Source of the DNA: Pyrocephalus nanus
Taxonomy: Eukaryota > Chordata > Aves > Passeriformes > Tyrannidae
Direction of reading: 5' to 3'
Length of the DNA: 64,000 nt
Assembly (NCBI GenBank): GCA_038380795.1
Contig: CM076268.1
Coordinates: 28,653,501 to 28,717,500, forward strand
Shown here: positions 40,266 to 53,700 of the stretch, piece after piece
Layout of the letters: each line of letters begins with the position of its first letter
How positions within the stretch are numbered: the first letter of the stretch is position 1
Notes under the pieces: model-generated
The model's input: the letters and a program-made list of their open reading frames with translations, nothing else
What the model was told of the DNA's origin: nothing
Databases searched by the model: none
Position numbers and translations under genes: made by a program

Positions 40266-40308
40266 TCATAGACTAGAATCATAGACTATCTTGAGTTGCA
40301 AGGGAACC
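40266..40308 (-). mobile_element. CR1 3' tail fragment
   Basis: Read on the minus strand it ends GACTATGATTCTAGTCTATGAT-like, and earlier has CCTTGCAACTCAAGATAG. This resembles the terminal part of a CR1 3' region (GGGTCCC..CCAACTCAGGATATTCTATGATTC). Such extreme 5' truncation is usual for CR1. The adjacent sequence does not continue the match. Confidence 0.6.
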
Positions 40309-42002
40309 ACTTATTTAATTTAAATTATTAATTAAATACAGGACACCAGAATACAAGTGTATAGAAACTGCCTTATTTATCAAAATACTTCTAACCAGCA
40401 TCTTTAGTACATGATGATTTTTTATTCGTATTTTAAGGGATTTATCTGGAGAATATGAGGTGGGGGAGAAAGGACATCCAAGAAGAGCAGCTGCCTGGCT
40501 TCTCATGAAAATCAGGTGCTTTTAAGGTGACCAAAGTCAAGTGAATGAAGTCCATATTAATTTGGATCTGATCACAGTATGACTGACCCTGGGGGTCTGT
40601 GCCTTGTGCCCAGCCTGGTGTGTGCCACCAGAGGACAATGTCAGAGGGCAGTGTCTTGTTAAAATATTGGACCTGCCCCATGGTGAGTGCTCACATGGCT
40701 GTGCTTCTTCCACACACCTCTGAGGTATCGTGTTATCCTGCCTGCACTGCCCCTTTCCTATCCTAGCTTATGTTTCTTTTACCTGTATAATACTAGCTGT
40801 AACCTTTTGCTTAACTTTCTTGCTTGTACAACAGTGCAAATTAGCCCATTTGTGTCTAGCTAGCTTCTCCTTGAAGCTGATTTTCATTTGTATTGTTTCT
40901 CTGTGTTTGAAGCAGATTCTTAGCTGTATCAGTTAACACCTGATGTGAACTGTCTTCTATTGAGAGAAATATGAGCTGCTAGTATCCGTCCCCCTGAAAA
41001 CTCCCTTAACTTTCTCCCCTTCTCCATCTGTTGTGTCCTTTGAAATGATTTACCTGGCATGTCTCAAACTGTTGACATTGTGAAGCAGTTGTTACATTTC
41101 ACCGCAAAAACTGACAGAACGGACGTGCAAAAAGATGAAGGGCCCTTTAGAATGAAAATCTCTGTACTGCAATGAATATTCTGATTGATGAAATTCTCAA
41201 CTGCTTGTGTTTTGTTTCTTTCTTCAAAACAAGAAAAAAAAAACTTTCAGATGTGTTATAAACTTCTGATGCCACTTTTGAAATAAAATAGCAGACATCT
41301 ACCTCAATAAGGTTTTAAACAATCTTTCAACTTCAGGACTTTGTTACATTATGCCCTCAGGAACCTATTCTTATTATAATTATGACCCAGAGGAAATATT
41401 CTTGAACAGTAAGACTTTTTCATGGTAATAGCACAGTACATGTAATACTGTATTGATGATTGTTTAAAAGCTTTTTGCCAGTGTGAGGTAGAATGATCCA
41501 ACATGTTTGAAACAAGATACTTTGGTTTGAAACAAGAACTGTAATAAAGGAGAAATAAGTTCTTAGGAAATGCATTGAAAATTAGTAGGTTGAAGATGAA
41601 AAGACTGAAATTATTAATAACAGTGTTTCTTTCATTGCGCAAGAATAGCTGCCATTTGTGCTGTTGGAAGGTTTGTAGTTAAAATCAAAGGATCTGTGTT
41701 CTCTCAGTGCTGTTCTGTCACCTGTTACTTTAGTCACACTAAAAAGATGTCAGGGGGTCAGTTTCATAAGCAGTAAATGCAGTGTTTGGTACACATTCAG
41801 GGTAGCTTGATTAATGTTATCAACACCAGAGCCGTAATAATGATTCTGTATTCTGGAATTTACAGTGGAGCCCAGAACAGCAGCATTTCCAAACTTGTGA
41901 AGACAAGATGGTACGAGTCAGGAGGGTAGTTCTGCTCTATGTGACCACTGGGAGTTTGAGTGTTGTATTTAAATATGGAGTAAATAGTCTGATACATTAT
42001 CA

Positions 42003-42585
42003 TAGAGTGAGTTTGGAAAGGACTTAAAGATCATCATGGGCTTGCCATGGTCTTCCTTTTATCAGCGATGTGCCTGTATGAGCTTATCTTGTTGCTCTTG
42101 TTGCCTTTGGCCAGACTTAATTCTATCAGGGCTTTAGCTTTCTTAATCTGATCCCTAGCTGCTCAGACAACTTATCTGCATTTCCCCCAGGCTTCCTGTC
42201 CTTGCTTCCATCCTCTGGGGGTTCCTTTTAGTGTTTGAGTTTGTCCAGAAGCTACTTGTTAATCCACGCAGACCTCCTGGTGTTCTTGTCTGACTTCATC
42301 TTGTTGGGATGCATCTCTCCAGATCCTGGAGGAAATGGTCTTTGAATATTCACCAGCTTTCTCGGGCCCCTTTTTCCTCCAGGGCTTTATTCCATGAAAC
42401 TCTACCAAGCAGATCCCTGTTGAGGCCAAAGTCTGCTCTCATGAAGTTCATGGTAGTGAGTTTACATCCTCCTTGCTGCCCTGAGGACCTTGAACTCCAC
42501 CATTTCATGGTCACTGCAGTAAAGGCTACCCTGGAGTTTCACTTTCCCCACCAGCCCCGCCTTGGTGTTGAGAACAAGGTCTCAT
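42003..42585 (-). mobile_element. CR1 LINE fragment, opposite strand, RT deleted
   Basis: Read on the minus strand, it starts near the end of the endonuclease region (CAGTGACCATGAAATGGTGG, encoding SDHEMVE, at about 42490-42515). It continues through the linker (TCTGGACAAACTCAAACAC at about 42230-42250, GGAAGCAAGGACAGGAAGCC) and ends with the CR1 3' tail (GATCTTTAAGTCCTTTCC and CTATGATA). It shares these segments with the + strand copy at 17390-19350, so both belong to the same or a close subfamily. Between a DKRKT-like remnant at about 42060 and the tail, the rest of ORF2 with the reverse transcriptase is missing. The break differs from that of the other copy. Confidence 0.88.
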
Positions 42586-44351
42586 AAATTAACTTGGGGA
42601 CTAAGGAGAAAGCAGTGTGAAGCAAGACACAGAAGTGACTAAAAAGGGGAGAACAGAGTTCTTAAAGTTAGAAAATGGAATAAGTGGCAAATAATTGTAT
42701 TTTCATCTCAAAATGTGGCCATTGTTTGTATCCATACAGTAGTTAATTGAAACAGTAGCTAAGAAAGAAATAAAGCTGGAGAAACAAAAAAGATGTCAAG
42801 CATCACCATAATAATTACTGGAATAGCCCACAGACAGACAAGTCTAAAATTAGGTTCTCTCATTTATTTAGATTGTAATAGAATGTTTGTCCCATGCCTG
42901 CTATTAGAGATTAGAAGACATTATTGACTCTTCTTCCACAAGAAAACTGATATCAGCAATCGCCTGCAAGGGGAAGTTAGACTCCTTTAAACCAGATGAT
43001 TAACCTTGTCATATTTCTGCTGGTATAGTGGATATAAGTGTCAGATAGTTTGGAGGCTTTTTCTATATTCAACATATTTTAATTAATTGAGGAGAGAAAG
43101 GAGATCAGTGTAGAATAGAAAAGAAAGAGGACCATTATTACTCTTATTTTCCTGTGAGCCTACAGTCTTAAGCAAAACACTGGGCTGAGTAAACATTACA
43201 TTTAAGACCATATTTGTAAAAATTCTTTTTCCTTTCATATACAAACCTTTGGAAAAACCTTTAGTCCTGTAAAGTTAAACATATTTTTATTTTTGTGCTA
43301 TAGTTCCAAACTGTAGTTTTCCTATAAATGGAATGGCATGATTACCACTTTCATCACATTAAAAAAATTTAAGATTTCTACTGTACTTTAGGAGGTGTAA
43401 AGAGACTGGTTTGTCTTCCATTTGTATTAGTGGTAAGTTAAGAATGACCAAATGAGGCTAAAAGAAAGCCTTCAAAAATAAAAAAGCTGTAAATAAAATA
43501 ATTAATCTCTAAAATACCACTTTCACAGAGATTTCACTAAGTTAGTTTGGTGATATAATCTATGACGTGGATGTCCAGAATGTTGTAGCAATAATTTAAG
43601 AGCAAGTGTAATAGAGTATATGTTCCTGAAATGTTCCTGTTAACACAGACAGAAAATCACTAGGAGCACTTAACAAGATATCACAGGTAAAGAGTCAGCT
43701 GGAACCTCAGTTTTCATACAGTTTTGTAAGAGCAGTGAAGTTAAGGGATATTGATCAGATTTTGCCAATTAAGGATCTTGCCTGGCATATTTTTCCAGTA
43801 GGATTATAACATCTATTTGCTCTGCAGGCTGCATAATAGCATATCTAACCTAACTTTATATTAGCTTAGGTATTGTTAGTCTTATTTCCATGGCACCATG
43901 AAATTCATACAAGGACTGCAAAACCCACTTATGCCTATGCTAAAAACCTAGCAAGTACAGTCATGTGGATGCAGTAAATGCAATGTAATTATTGTAACCT
44001 GGACTGCTATATTAACTACTGATATTCATGAAATTTTGTGTTACTTGTGGCATTATGATAATAGATGGGGGTTAAGTAGGAGAATGTCAGTGTTGTCCTA
44101 AAATATTTCATTGTCTTAAACACACTATGTTCCCTCTGAAAAACTTGCCTTTTACCCCAACATGCAGCTGGGATTTGTCTGTCTTACATCCCTTGTGATA
44201 AATTCAAGATTGTGGGAGCTTTGAAGACGAGAATTCTGATCTGGCATTAATTTAGGCCTCTCATGTTCACTTTTTACCACAATCATGGTCACAGTTAGAA
44301 AACATAGAAAGCAGCAGCATACTAAATTCACAGTGGGGACTAGCTGTTTTT

Positions 44352-44395
44352 TGTTGTTGGTTTTTGTTGTTTGTTTGTTTCCCCCCCCCCCCCCC
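44352..44395. repeat. GTT/GTTT repeat ending in a 15-base C-run
   Basis: TTG and TTTG units run into fifteen C at 44381-44395. The C-run is unusual for this AT-rich region and may be unstable in cloning or sequencing. Confidence 0.75.
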
Positions 44396-45835
44396 AATCA
44401 TTTTCTATTGCTCATAAGATTCAGACTACCCAAACACACATTTAGTTTGTGGGTTTTGTTCTTGTCAGATTTCTCTAAACGCCAGAGGAATTACCTAGAC
44501 AGCTCACGAAAAAGGCTAATAATCATATTTATTTGTTATGATGTTCAAAACTTCCTGATGCAGCAAGGCCTTTAACCCGAATGTAATCTGAAAATTCAGA
44601 GTGTCTGTTGACATGTTTAAATTCTTTGCTGAATAGGGACTGAAACTTTGCCTATCGTTAATTTCCCCAGTTCTTGCTGACTGTAGTGAGAGCCTCACGC
44701 TTGTGTCCAAGGGGAGATGGCTGGTAATGCATAAATTCCAACCAGTAGGGAAATTCTAGAGTGAATGTGATGACTGTCAATCCACAATGTTCTAATTATC
44801 TTGCCATATTTCTTTGTCATGTATGGGCATTTCTTGACACCGAAAGATAACACTGTTTGTGTATGAACATGAGGGAATTTACTGAACTTGTTTATTGCAC
44901 CATGGGTTAAATTATAATGTCAGTGCTGCTCTTACAGTTAATAAGTTAGACACATTCAAAACTGTCTAACATCCCCAATTTCTAAGAATAAAAGGAAAGG
45001 GAGAAAATGAACAGAAGTAGCATAAGCATGACGTCTGCTGTTTTCCTTTGACTATTTATTTTGAAACAATAAACTGAGATTGTCTAAGATGACTCATAAG
45101 CATACTTTCAGGTGTTAATGCTTGATGCTTCATATTTTGGAGTTCTGCTTACTGTCCTATAGAGAAAAGTTTATGTTAAAATATAGCATCTTTTCCAAGT
45201 AATTTGAAGTTAGTGACCTTATAGTGTCTGCAGAATGGTGGGAAGAAGGAGCCTCAAAAACGTCTTTATTGAATATTTCATCAGAAACAAAACTAATAAC
45301 ATTTTGCCATGATATCCAGAGGGTGTTCTGAGAGGAAAAAACAAATATTCCTCTCTTTCTAAGGGATGCTATTTGGCTAATAAGCTGGTCAGTCTGTCAG
45401 GTGCATTAGCAGTAAGTGATGCCTCTGATGACTGCAATTAAGGAAAATAAGCTGCATGTGTCTGCTCGCCTGCCATCTCTCCTGTGCTGTGGTATTCTAT
45501 CTAGTCAGTCCTTCGTGCCTCTCCTTTTCTCCCCCTCTATCCATCTTCCACATCCTGGCCTTCTTGCTCCTGTTTTTTCCTGGGCATTCCTTCCTCCTCT
45601 TCTCAACCCTCTGTGCCAATTCTATATGAGATATAAATCGTGTCCATACAAACACACATGTTCTCTTATGTCTATCAGCTACATAGTATCATCAGGTGTA
45701 TAAAGTCCTCAAAAACCTCCTGTCACCTTTTCTTTTTAGCTGTTTTTTGTTTTAAACTCTCTGCTCTTCTCTATTGTTCTTTCTGTAGTAAATTAGTGTT
45801 AAGATTGTCAGTGTACTTTTCAAAGAAATTGAGGG

Positions 45836-45881
45836 GTTGGTTTGTTTGTTTGTCTGGTGGTGGCTTTTTTTTTTTTTTTTT
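45836..45881. repeat. TTTG repeat and T-run
   Basis: Three to four TTTG units are followed by GGTGGTGGC and a T-run of about 18. Just upstream, at 45470-45610, the + strand is C/T-rich. Confidence 0.6.
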
Positions 45882-46675
45882 AATTTACATTTATTTTATT
45901 TCATTCCTCATCTGGGAAGTTTGTCTTAAAGCTCAATTCTCTTGCTGAAGAATGCTTGATCTCCATGTCTGGGAAGTGACTTCTCTAGAGATCTTAGAAG
46001 AAAGCCTCTGGTGTTGTTTTCATAGATGAAAATGTAGTTGAAATTTCACACAGTGAATTTGATTGTGGAGAATATTCAAAATTAATATTGTAATATTAGA
46101 CTTTAAAATTATCATGGGACATTGACAGGGAACCTGCAGGAGGAAGGCACATAATGTGCAACTGAGATTTAACCTGAAGAGTAGGTGGCTTTTGTTCCAG
46201 CTGAAGGTCTCACATTTTTTTCATTCTCTGCATTTAGTGTTGTATATTAGAGCTTTCTCTGGTGAATGGATAGCTGTGGCCAGATCATTATTGAAGGGAA
46301 AGTTGATAAACTAGAAAGTACTATTGTTTAAGTTCAGCACAGTTCAGTAAGAAGTCTGATAGGACCCACAGATTTTGCAACTAAGTTACCTACTATTGAC
46401 ACTTCTGTTTCCTTATATAATTTTGCTCACATCCCTCTCTTTGCTATTATATACTTTAATATAGAGAAGGTAAGCTGAACTCTGAACAAAAGTGTTTTGA
46501 GTTTCATTACTTAAAACTTTTTATTTCTCCCAGCAAATGTATTTGATGCCTCCAATGTTTTCCAACAAATATTTCCCTTCATAGCTCTGTCAAGAAAGAA
46601 AGACAGGAAGGGAATTGTAAGGGCTTCCTAATTTGTCCAGGTGTGAGTACATCTCATATGTAAGTAACATTGTCA

Positions 46676-46780
46676 GTTTTTGTTGTTGTTGGTTTTTTTT
46701 TGTTGTTGTTTGGGGGGTTCTTTATTATTTTTTGTGTGGGTTTTTTTTTTTTTTTTTTTTTTTTTTGGTTTTTTTTTGTT
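46676..46780. repeat. T/G-rich low-complexity block with T26 run
   Basis: GTT units and G-runs alternate with T-runs, including an unbroken T-run at 46741-46766. No transposon boundary was recognised. Confidence 0.75.
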
Positions 46781-47460
46781 CAGCCATAAAGGCTAGATTT
46801 CCTCTTTAAAATTAACGATTTGATGGCCTTATATGACTCTGGCATCTGGAAACTTCAGAGCTTTTAATCATACCTGCCAGCAACATTGCAGTTAGTGTTC
46901 ACAAACTAATTTATAAACCAGCCAGCCTTATACATGATGCATGAGCAGAATGACTATCAGTTCTTCTCTTTTATTTTGCTAAGTTACTTTGGCCAATCAA
47001 AAGAGAATTTACATGCTTTCTGAACAAATTTTTGTTCTACCAGAACAAGGCAGAAGTGTGAAATAAGCACGTTTTTTCAGACTTTGCCCAAAGTGTGTTC
47101 TGCCATGACTTTTGATTCAGTTTCAACATCACATATTATTGAATACTGATCATCCTAACAGTGAAGTTTTCCCAGGATCTCACCTCCAGAACCGTGGCCA
47201 GCGTCCTCAGCTGATGTTTAGAAAAATCAGATCAATAAAAATCAGCTGTAGTGGTAGCTGGTTGACAGCTTTTCTTTGAAATTATTTTCTGGTGGATAAA
47301 GCTGCACAGAAAAACATTTAGATTGGTTAAAACATATGACATTGAAATTTAGAATTTGTTAACTGGGCAGTAGGGTTTAATTTTGACAAGATTATTAAAA
47401 AAACCCACAGTACTGACCTGGTCTAATATCATCCACCTTGGATTGTGATTCAGGTTCTCT

Positions 47461-47620
47461 TATATATTTTCTGTACATGGAAATATATTATAATATATAG
47501 TAAATATATATTAATATATTAAATTATAATATAAATAAAATATAATAAAATATATAATAAAATGTAATATTATAATTATATAATAATATGTGAAATTATA
47601 TATTTCCTGTACATGGAAAT
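47461..47620. repeat. AT-rich block bounded by a 24-base direct repeat
   Basis: The 24 bases at 47461-47484 recur at 47597-47620 with one difference (T at 47470, C at 47606). Between them lie about 110 bases made almost only of A and T. The repeat contains CTGTACATGGAAAT, with TTTCC and GGAAA arms around TGTACAT in the second copy. Confidence 0.8.
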
Positions 47621-48082
47621 TTAAGTCCTGAGGGACTGGAGTGCAATTGTAGGGATTTATTCAGTGGAATATTAAAGTATGCTTAAAAACTGGTCCATAG
47701 AAAGAATTTGAGAATTAGGATTGCAGTGAATGCAAAAGAGGGAAATAGATTTTAATTCTGGAATAGATAAGATCTGCAGAGGATTTTTCCAAGGATTCCA
47801 TTTTGTCAAAACATTTTACTTGAATTAAAAATGCCAAAACATAATGGTTTTCCACTGCCCAACTTAGATCTCTCTCTGTGGAAAAGCTCAGCTCTGCATC
47901 TCATTTCAGGAGGAAATCAAACTGCCTGGTTTCTGCTATGGTAGAAAGTTCCTGCTTCTTCTCAAGTCTCATCATCATACCTCCTTTAAATACATACATA
48001 TGTTAGTGGGATATGGGATGGGAGGATTTCTTGGGCTGCTTCTGGAAAGGCAAGCATTCTCCTAGAGGAAGGATGCTACTTT

Positions 48083-48106
48083 AATTCCTTCCTAGGGGAA
48101 GGAATT
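48083..48106. other. Hairpin: 10-bp perfect stem, 4-base loop
   Basis: AATTCCTTCC, then TAGG, then GGAAGGAATT. A second CCTAGAGGAAGGA lies just upstream at 48061, so the sequence has locally repeated GGAAGG words. Confidence 0.6.
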
Positions 48107-49778
48107 GGTTCTGGAAGGGTTCTAGAGCATCTATGTTTTGAGAAGGAGGAGGGAGAAGAAGGCATCAAAGTGGATCAGTAAACATTCCTGCTGGGTTTCT
48201 TTCCCATTTGAGTGGTCCTGCACAGCACAGGTAAATCGTTATGCCAGGAGTGCCCTAATTCAGAAGCATTTTACCAGTGAGCTGCTATAACAAAGGAAGG
48301 CTATATTAAAGTATGCATTTGGGATTTTGGTTATTATAAATTACATTCTCTGAAATCTCATTTAGAACCAGAAACTAAAATGATGTTGGAAGGCTCAAAG
48401 GATTAATTCTTCCTGAACAATAGACTGTCACTGATCACTCTGTAAAGTAATTATGCCAAATTTAATTATAATACAAGCACACTGTATGATAGTCATAGTG
48501 TGCCCAAAAGAGAGCTTGAAAAGGTGTCTCACAAGCATATGGACTAGCTCTGGGAGCACAGTGGCAAATTACAGATGCTGTAATTGAGTACAACTTAATA
48601 TCAGGCTTTCTTAATTAAAGGTTTGGGGTTGTGTGGGGTAGGTTCTGTCTGGCACACTTTGCTTTTCAATATCATCAGCATAATGGAATATACAGACTCT
48701 TCTCTCCCCATTTTATAGATTCTGCCAAAAGCCCTTATGACTTCCAATGGTGTTAATGTGTTTAAATCATTTCCAGTATCACTGGAGAGGAGAAACCAGG
48801 AGTAATAAAATTGTGACAGGAGTAGAAAAATAACTGTTTTCCTTCTGATATTTCAGAAACTATACTATCATATGTTGCAGATATTTCATAATAATCCACT
48901 CATGCAACCCTAAGGCTCCTACTTCAACATTTCACTTTTCTCTCCTCAGTTTCCCATCCATCTTCATGTTAGATTTGGACTAGTTATGGAAATATGTTCC
49001 TGTTTTCAATTCCACCCCTGTGTCAGGCTGGAGCCTAAACTGAGGAAGCCACAACCACAACAGCCAGAGTGGTGTTAAAATGCTTAGCCAGAAACTCTTC
49101 TTGAGAACTACAAAAGTTGTGTGGGTCAGACATAAACAGATGAAATGAGTGCCAGTGCTTAGGAAGGAGTTCCACAGCTGGAATGTCATGGTGCAGTTTA
49201 CCTGAGATGAAGTTTCATGCTCATGTTATGTTAGGGCAAGTACCCTGGGAGAAAGCTAATGAGATTTAGAGCATGTGTATCAGGGCAATGAAGCAGGAAT
49301 GGTGGCAGAGAGAGGTAGATAGATGCCTTTGGTTTGTGTTGCAACAAAAGGTGTTTAAAGCAAGAAAAAGGGTTAGAACCGCAGGTCAGCACAAACAAAA
49401 CGACTGTAGATCTGCTGAGTTGCCTGGGTTTGTATTCACAGCAGGCTTCAATTTAGCTTTGCATCTCAATGGAAAAAGTTAAATACAGGAAAACTGTGAA
49501 GAGGAGAAAATCTAGTGTACCTTCTTTTTTTCTTCTTTTACCTTATTTCTTTTATATGCAACTGCTTTGTTACATGAGAAATCTGGTTAAAATATGGTTC
49601 TGGTGTTAGTCTTCTAACGCCTAGCACAGAGGCGATTGTCACAGTGAGTTGCAGGTACAACTTCTAGTTATGCAGGGGACAGTGACAGCACATGCTCTTC
49701 ACTTTGCTTCCCATATTTTCCCCTATCCCAAAATGCCTCTGTTCAAAACTGTTGCTCAATAGAACTAGTGAAACTCTT

Positions 49779-49802
49779 AAAAAAAAAAAAAAAAAAAAAA
49801 AA
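49779..49802. repeat. Poly(A) run, 24 bases
   Basis: An uninterrupted A-run in intron. The preceding sequence has no polyadenylation signal at the usual distance and no recognisable transcript. Confidence 0.7.
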
Positions 49803-50725
49803 TAGAGAAAAGTGTTTTCTCTGCTTTCTTCCAGTGTAGGATATTTTGTTTTCCAGGTTGTCTTTACAGCAGTATTACATTTTCAGGGAAACTGTAGGAA
49901 AAAAGTTGTTAAAAAAAGTAAAAACCCTATGCTCATTTTGGTTATTTGGCCTAACAGTCTGATAGCCTGGAACACTTTAATAGCTGGTCTGCTGTAGCAA
50001 TTTATACCATCATTGAAATGTTTATCAGATCCTAAGCCATATCTGCCAGAGATAGGAAGAGTGTCAGTTTGTTTTACTGAAGAATATTGGATGTGAATTG
50101 TTGTGTGAGCTGTAATGTCAGCACTTTGCACAGCATCAACTAAGTGACCTTTAACGTGCCTGTGAAGAAATTTGTGTTGATTTGGTGGGGTGTTATGAGG
50201 GTAGGAATGATGCGCTGGTGACTGTCATTGTTTGAAGTGATTGCTGGTCTTTTATTCTTAACCAATTCTTTAACAGATAGTTTCTGACGTATTGATACGC
50301 AGCCTATTACATAAATTGGTTTTCTCTTTGGTTTTCTATGTACACATGCAGTCTCTGTAATACTGCCAGACTAACACGTACCAAAGTCCTGATGAAAGTC
50401 ATTAAGATGAGATTTATTCATATTAACAGCCAGCTCCTGCTTATTGAGAGGTCCAGTATTCTCTCTCCACAGCTGATGTGGTGACACTTTAAGACCAGAA
50501 ACTTGGAGTAAGGAGATGGAAGTATCTCAAAAGAAGAACAAGTAACTGGGTTAAAAAACTATGAAAACTAGTTTAGAGCATTGGGGATTTTTTTTTTTTT
50601 CAATTCTAAAAGTGTTTTTTTTTTAAATTGTATCTCTCTATAGTGACTGTGACATTCAGTACTGAAATGCAATTGAAGCTCTGCCAGATTCTTACAAGGG
50701 ATAATTGCACAGGCTTCTTTTTGCA

Positions 50726-50785
50726 TACATATATATGTGTATATCTGTCTACATAGATCATGTATATCATATATATATATATTTA
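50726..50785. repeat. TA-rich microsatellite
   Basis: Alternating TA with GTGTAT and CAT interruptions, ending in about nine TA units near 50765-50783. Confidence 0.6.
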
Positions 50786-53700
50786 ATGACAGCTGCATGC
50801 TTCCTAAAGGAGAGATGAAGAAATGCCATTTTTATGACAGCCCTAGGTGAATGTGGGAAGAGATATATTTTTACAAAAACACATTTTAGCTAGTTCAGTT
50901 ATGATCTTAGATTTAGTCTTGGAAAAGTCCTTCACTGGAGAAGCTGTCTCTAATCAGGACCACTTGAAGAGTTGCATCTTCCCACTCTTGGGATGCAGGG
51001 CCTGTGACCTGGGTACCCAACCCCTCTGGCTAGCCAGGCCTTTCAATATGTTTTGGATGAGAAACAGTCAAATGTTTTTCCCTCCCCGGAATTCTAAAAG
51101 TGAGGCTGTGCTTGTGCTGGTACCAGACTGACAGCCCCCAGTGTAGGAGGCCTTCTGCTTCTGAGCAATGAACAGACACAGCTTTCATGGTCTGAGCTGC
51201 CAGTTCTGGAAGGACCTCAGCTGTTGGAGCTCCTTCCCAACCCTCGGCTGTGTCAGTTTTGTAGGTCCATCAAAGCAGATTGTCAACTAACTGTGACCTT
51301 AGGAGTACCAATTAGAAGCGTTTTAAGACCATCTCCTGGGCTGATGTGATGATGATATTTATTGCTTATTCAATTATCCCTCCCTGTAGCGGCTGCAGTT
51401 TGAAGTCTGCCATGGAGCTGGTTGTTAATCTCTAATGCAGGCCCTCATAGGTCCGTAACGGGCAAGTTTTCACTCAAGTATCACGAGCTACTAAGCTGAT
51501 GGACAGCCAGCAGATTGTAGGGGCTTTCAGCCATCAGTGCTTGTCCTAAGCATGCTCCAACAGCTGGGAGTATTTTGCCATGGAGATGTTGACAAAACCC
51601 CATAATTATTAACACAGTTAATTTTGTTTCCTTTAATTAATTTGATTTGTGAGCAAAGGCTGTAGTCTTCAGACATTCAGGGACCTGTAAGACAATTTTG
51701 TGAATTACAAGAAAATCTGTGTTGGCTGAAACACTTGTAGAGGCCCGATGTGCTTCATGGGAATAGAAATGCTGAAAGTTCAACAACTGCTGCAAATTAC
51801 CCTTAGCCTTATGAAGAGTTGTGGGCAGCAATTACCAATAAATTATTTATGTTACTGTAGATCTAGTGAGAGGAGGGAGATTATTGATAGCTCATAGCTG
51901 TCTGCTTCGTGTATACCACCTTCTGCTTATGCAATGGAAAGGTTTAGGACGAGTTAACAACAAATACAATGGAGGGTGTTATAATTTTTTTCCAATAAAT
52001 GACAGGATTTTTTTTCCAAGAAACATTAAATGATTCTACATCTTTCTTTCCATATAGTGTTTATTTTCTAAGTATATATTATCTAAATATATTCCATTTT
52101 CATTAGTGACGTTTGCTTTCCACTTTCCTTGTTCAGCCCTTTCTGCATTTTAGTGCTGAAATGCAGTGTCAAAGATTTTTAAGGCAAGTCTTTTAAGATA
52201 ATTTTAAAATAAAGGTTTAAGACTTGCACCAGAAAGTTGACTTTCATAAGGTCAAATTTCAAATTTTCCATGGGCTGATTTTTGGCCAGTCTCTGTGATT
52301 TGGATTTGGTTAGGTTTTTGTGATTTTTATTTTCTTTTCCCCTTCCAAAAAATATTTGGAATAACTAGAAAAGATAGAAGAGGAAAAAGGGAGACTAGAG
52401 ATATCAGATTGCTTCTACATGTACAGGGTATATAGGCCACTATTTTTCAGCTCAGTAAGCAGGCAAAAGGAGGGAGTGTGACCAGGTGCTTAGGAACCAA
52501 AGAGATAAAAAGATGAAATGGGAACAATTATTCATTTTTTCTCGTAGCTGAAACCCAGATAATACTTAATAAAATGAACTGGTAGCCAGCTTACAACCTA
52601 TAAGAAAAAGTACATTTTCAGAGCCTGCATGCTTATATTTTGAAATTCATTGCCACAGAATGTGTGGAAGAGAGAAGTTTAAATGGACTCAGAAGATCTT
52701 AGGAAAATGAATGCCTGATGGGTCCAGTGAGGAAATAGTCTTTATATTGCATTAAGGAAATATTTCTCACCCTTAGAATTTCATGAGAGGGAATACTGAT
52801 TTTTTCTTTAAATGTATAAATGGCTGGATAACAATCACCATAGCAACAAAAAGAATAGCAGTTTAAAGCAGTGAGAAAGGGATTTAATGACTGCAACGTG
52901 TGTGGTTTTTTCCTCCTCAGCTATGTTTGTAGTAATTCTTTGCCATATTTCTGCATCCATATTTCTCTGAGGGCATTGCCCATTTTAGTCCTAATGCTGC
53001 ATACAAATAATCTGCTGTTTGTTGTTGAGAGACTGCCTGCCCCGCAGTGACCGAGAGCCATTTACACTGTAGAAATAAATCTTGTAATGTTTTAAGGTAG
53101 GGTGATCTTAAAATGAGGTCTGACCACCGGGTCACTCCCAGAGAGCTGCTGCCTTTTCCCCACTGGAGGCTCTGCTGCTCATCTGTGGCCCTCCATGGGC
53201 TCAAAGAGTTTGTCTCCTCCCACTGAGAAGTTTGGATCATGCAGAAATCATGTCCTGCTTTCTAATTTGATCAGGCTTGACCTTTCCAGAAGCTTTTTCA
53301 AGATTTTGAGAACACCAGCGCATTAGGTGCAATATTAAATGAGCTTTTTAGTAATTACATAAACTTAATCATTGAATCCTCTTTAACATGATGTAGGGTG
53401 CTCTTATAAAGGTTTTTGGCTATCAGTGTTTATTTTTAAAGCTGTGGTAAGGAATCTGGAAGGTAAGCCTTTAAGCATTACACAGAGTACAAGCTGTATT
53501 TCTTACCTGCTTTCATTTCTTACCTTTGACTACTTTGCTGAAATTACCACATCCTTTCTAGTGATGGAGTTTTGCTTGTACATGTCAGTTTGTGGAGCTG
53601 GGGAAAAGTATTTATTACTGTAATCATTCTTATATACCCTATGTGCACTATCTGTCACTGTGTAAAATTGCTCAGAAGTTCTGAACTTCCAGTTGGTTTT

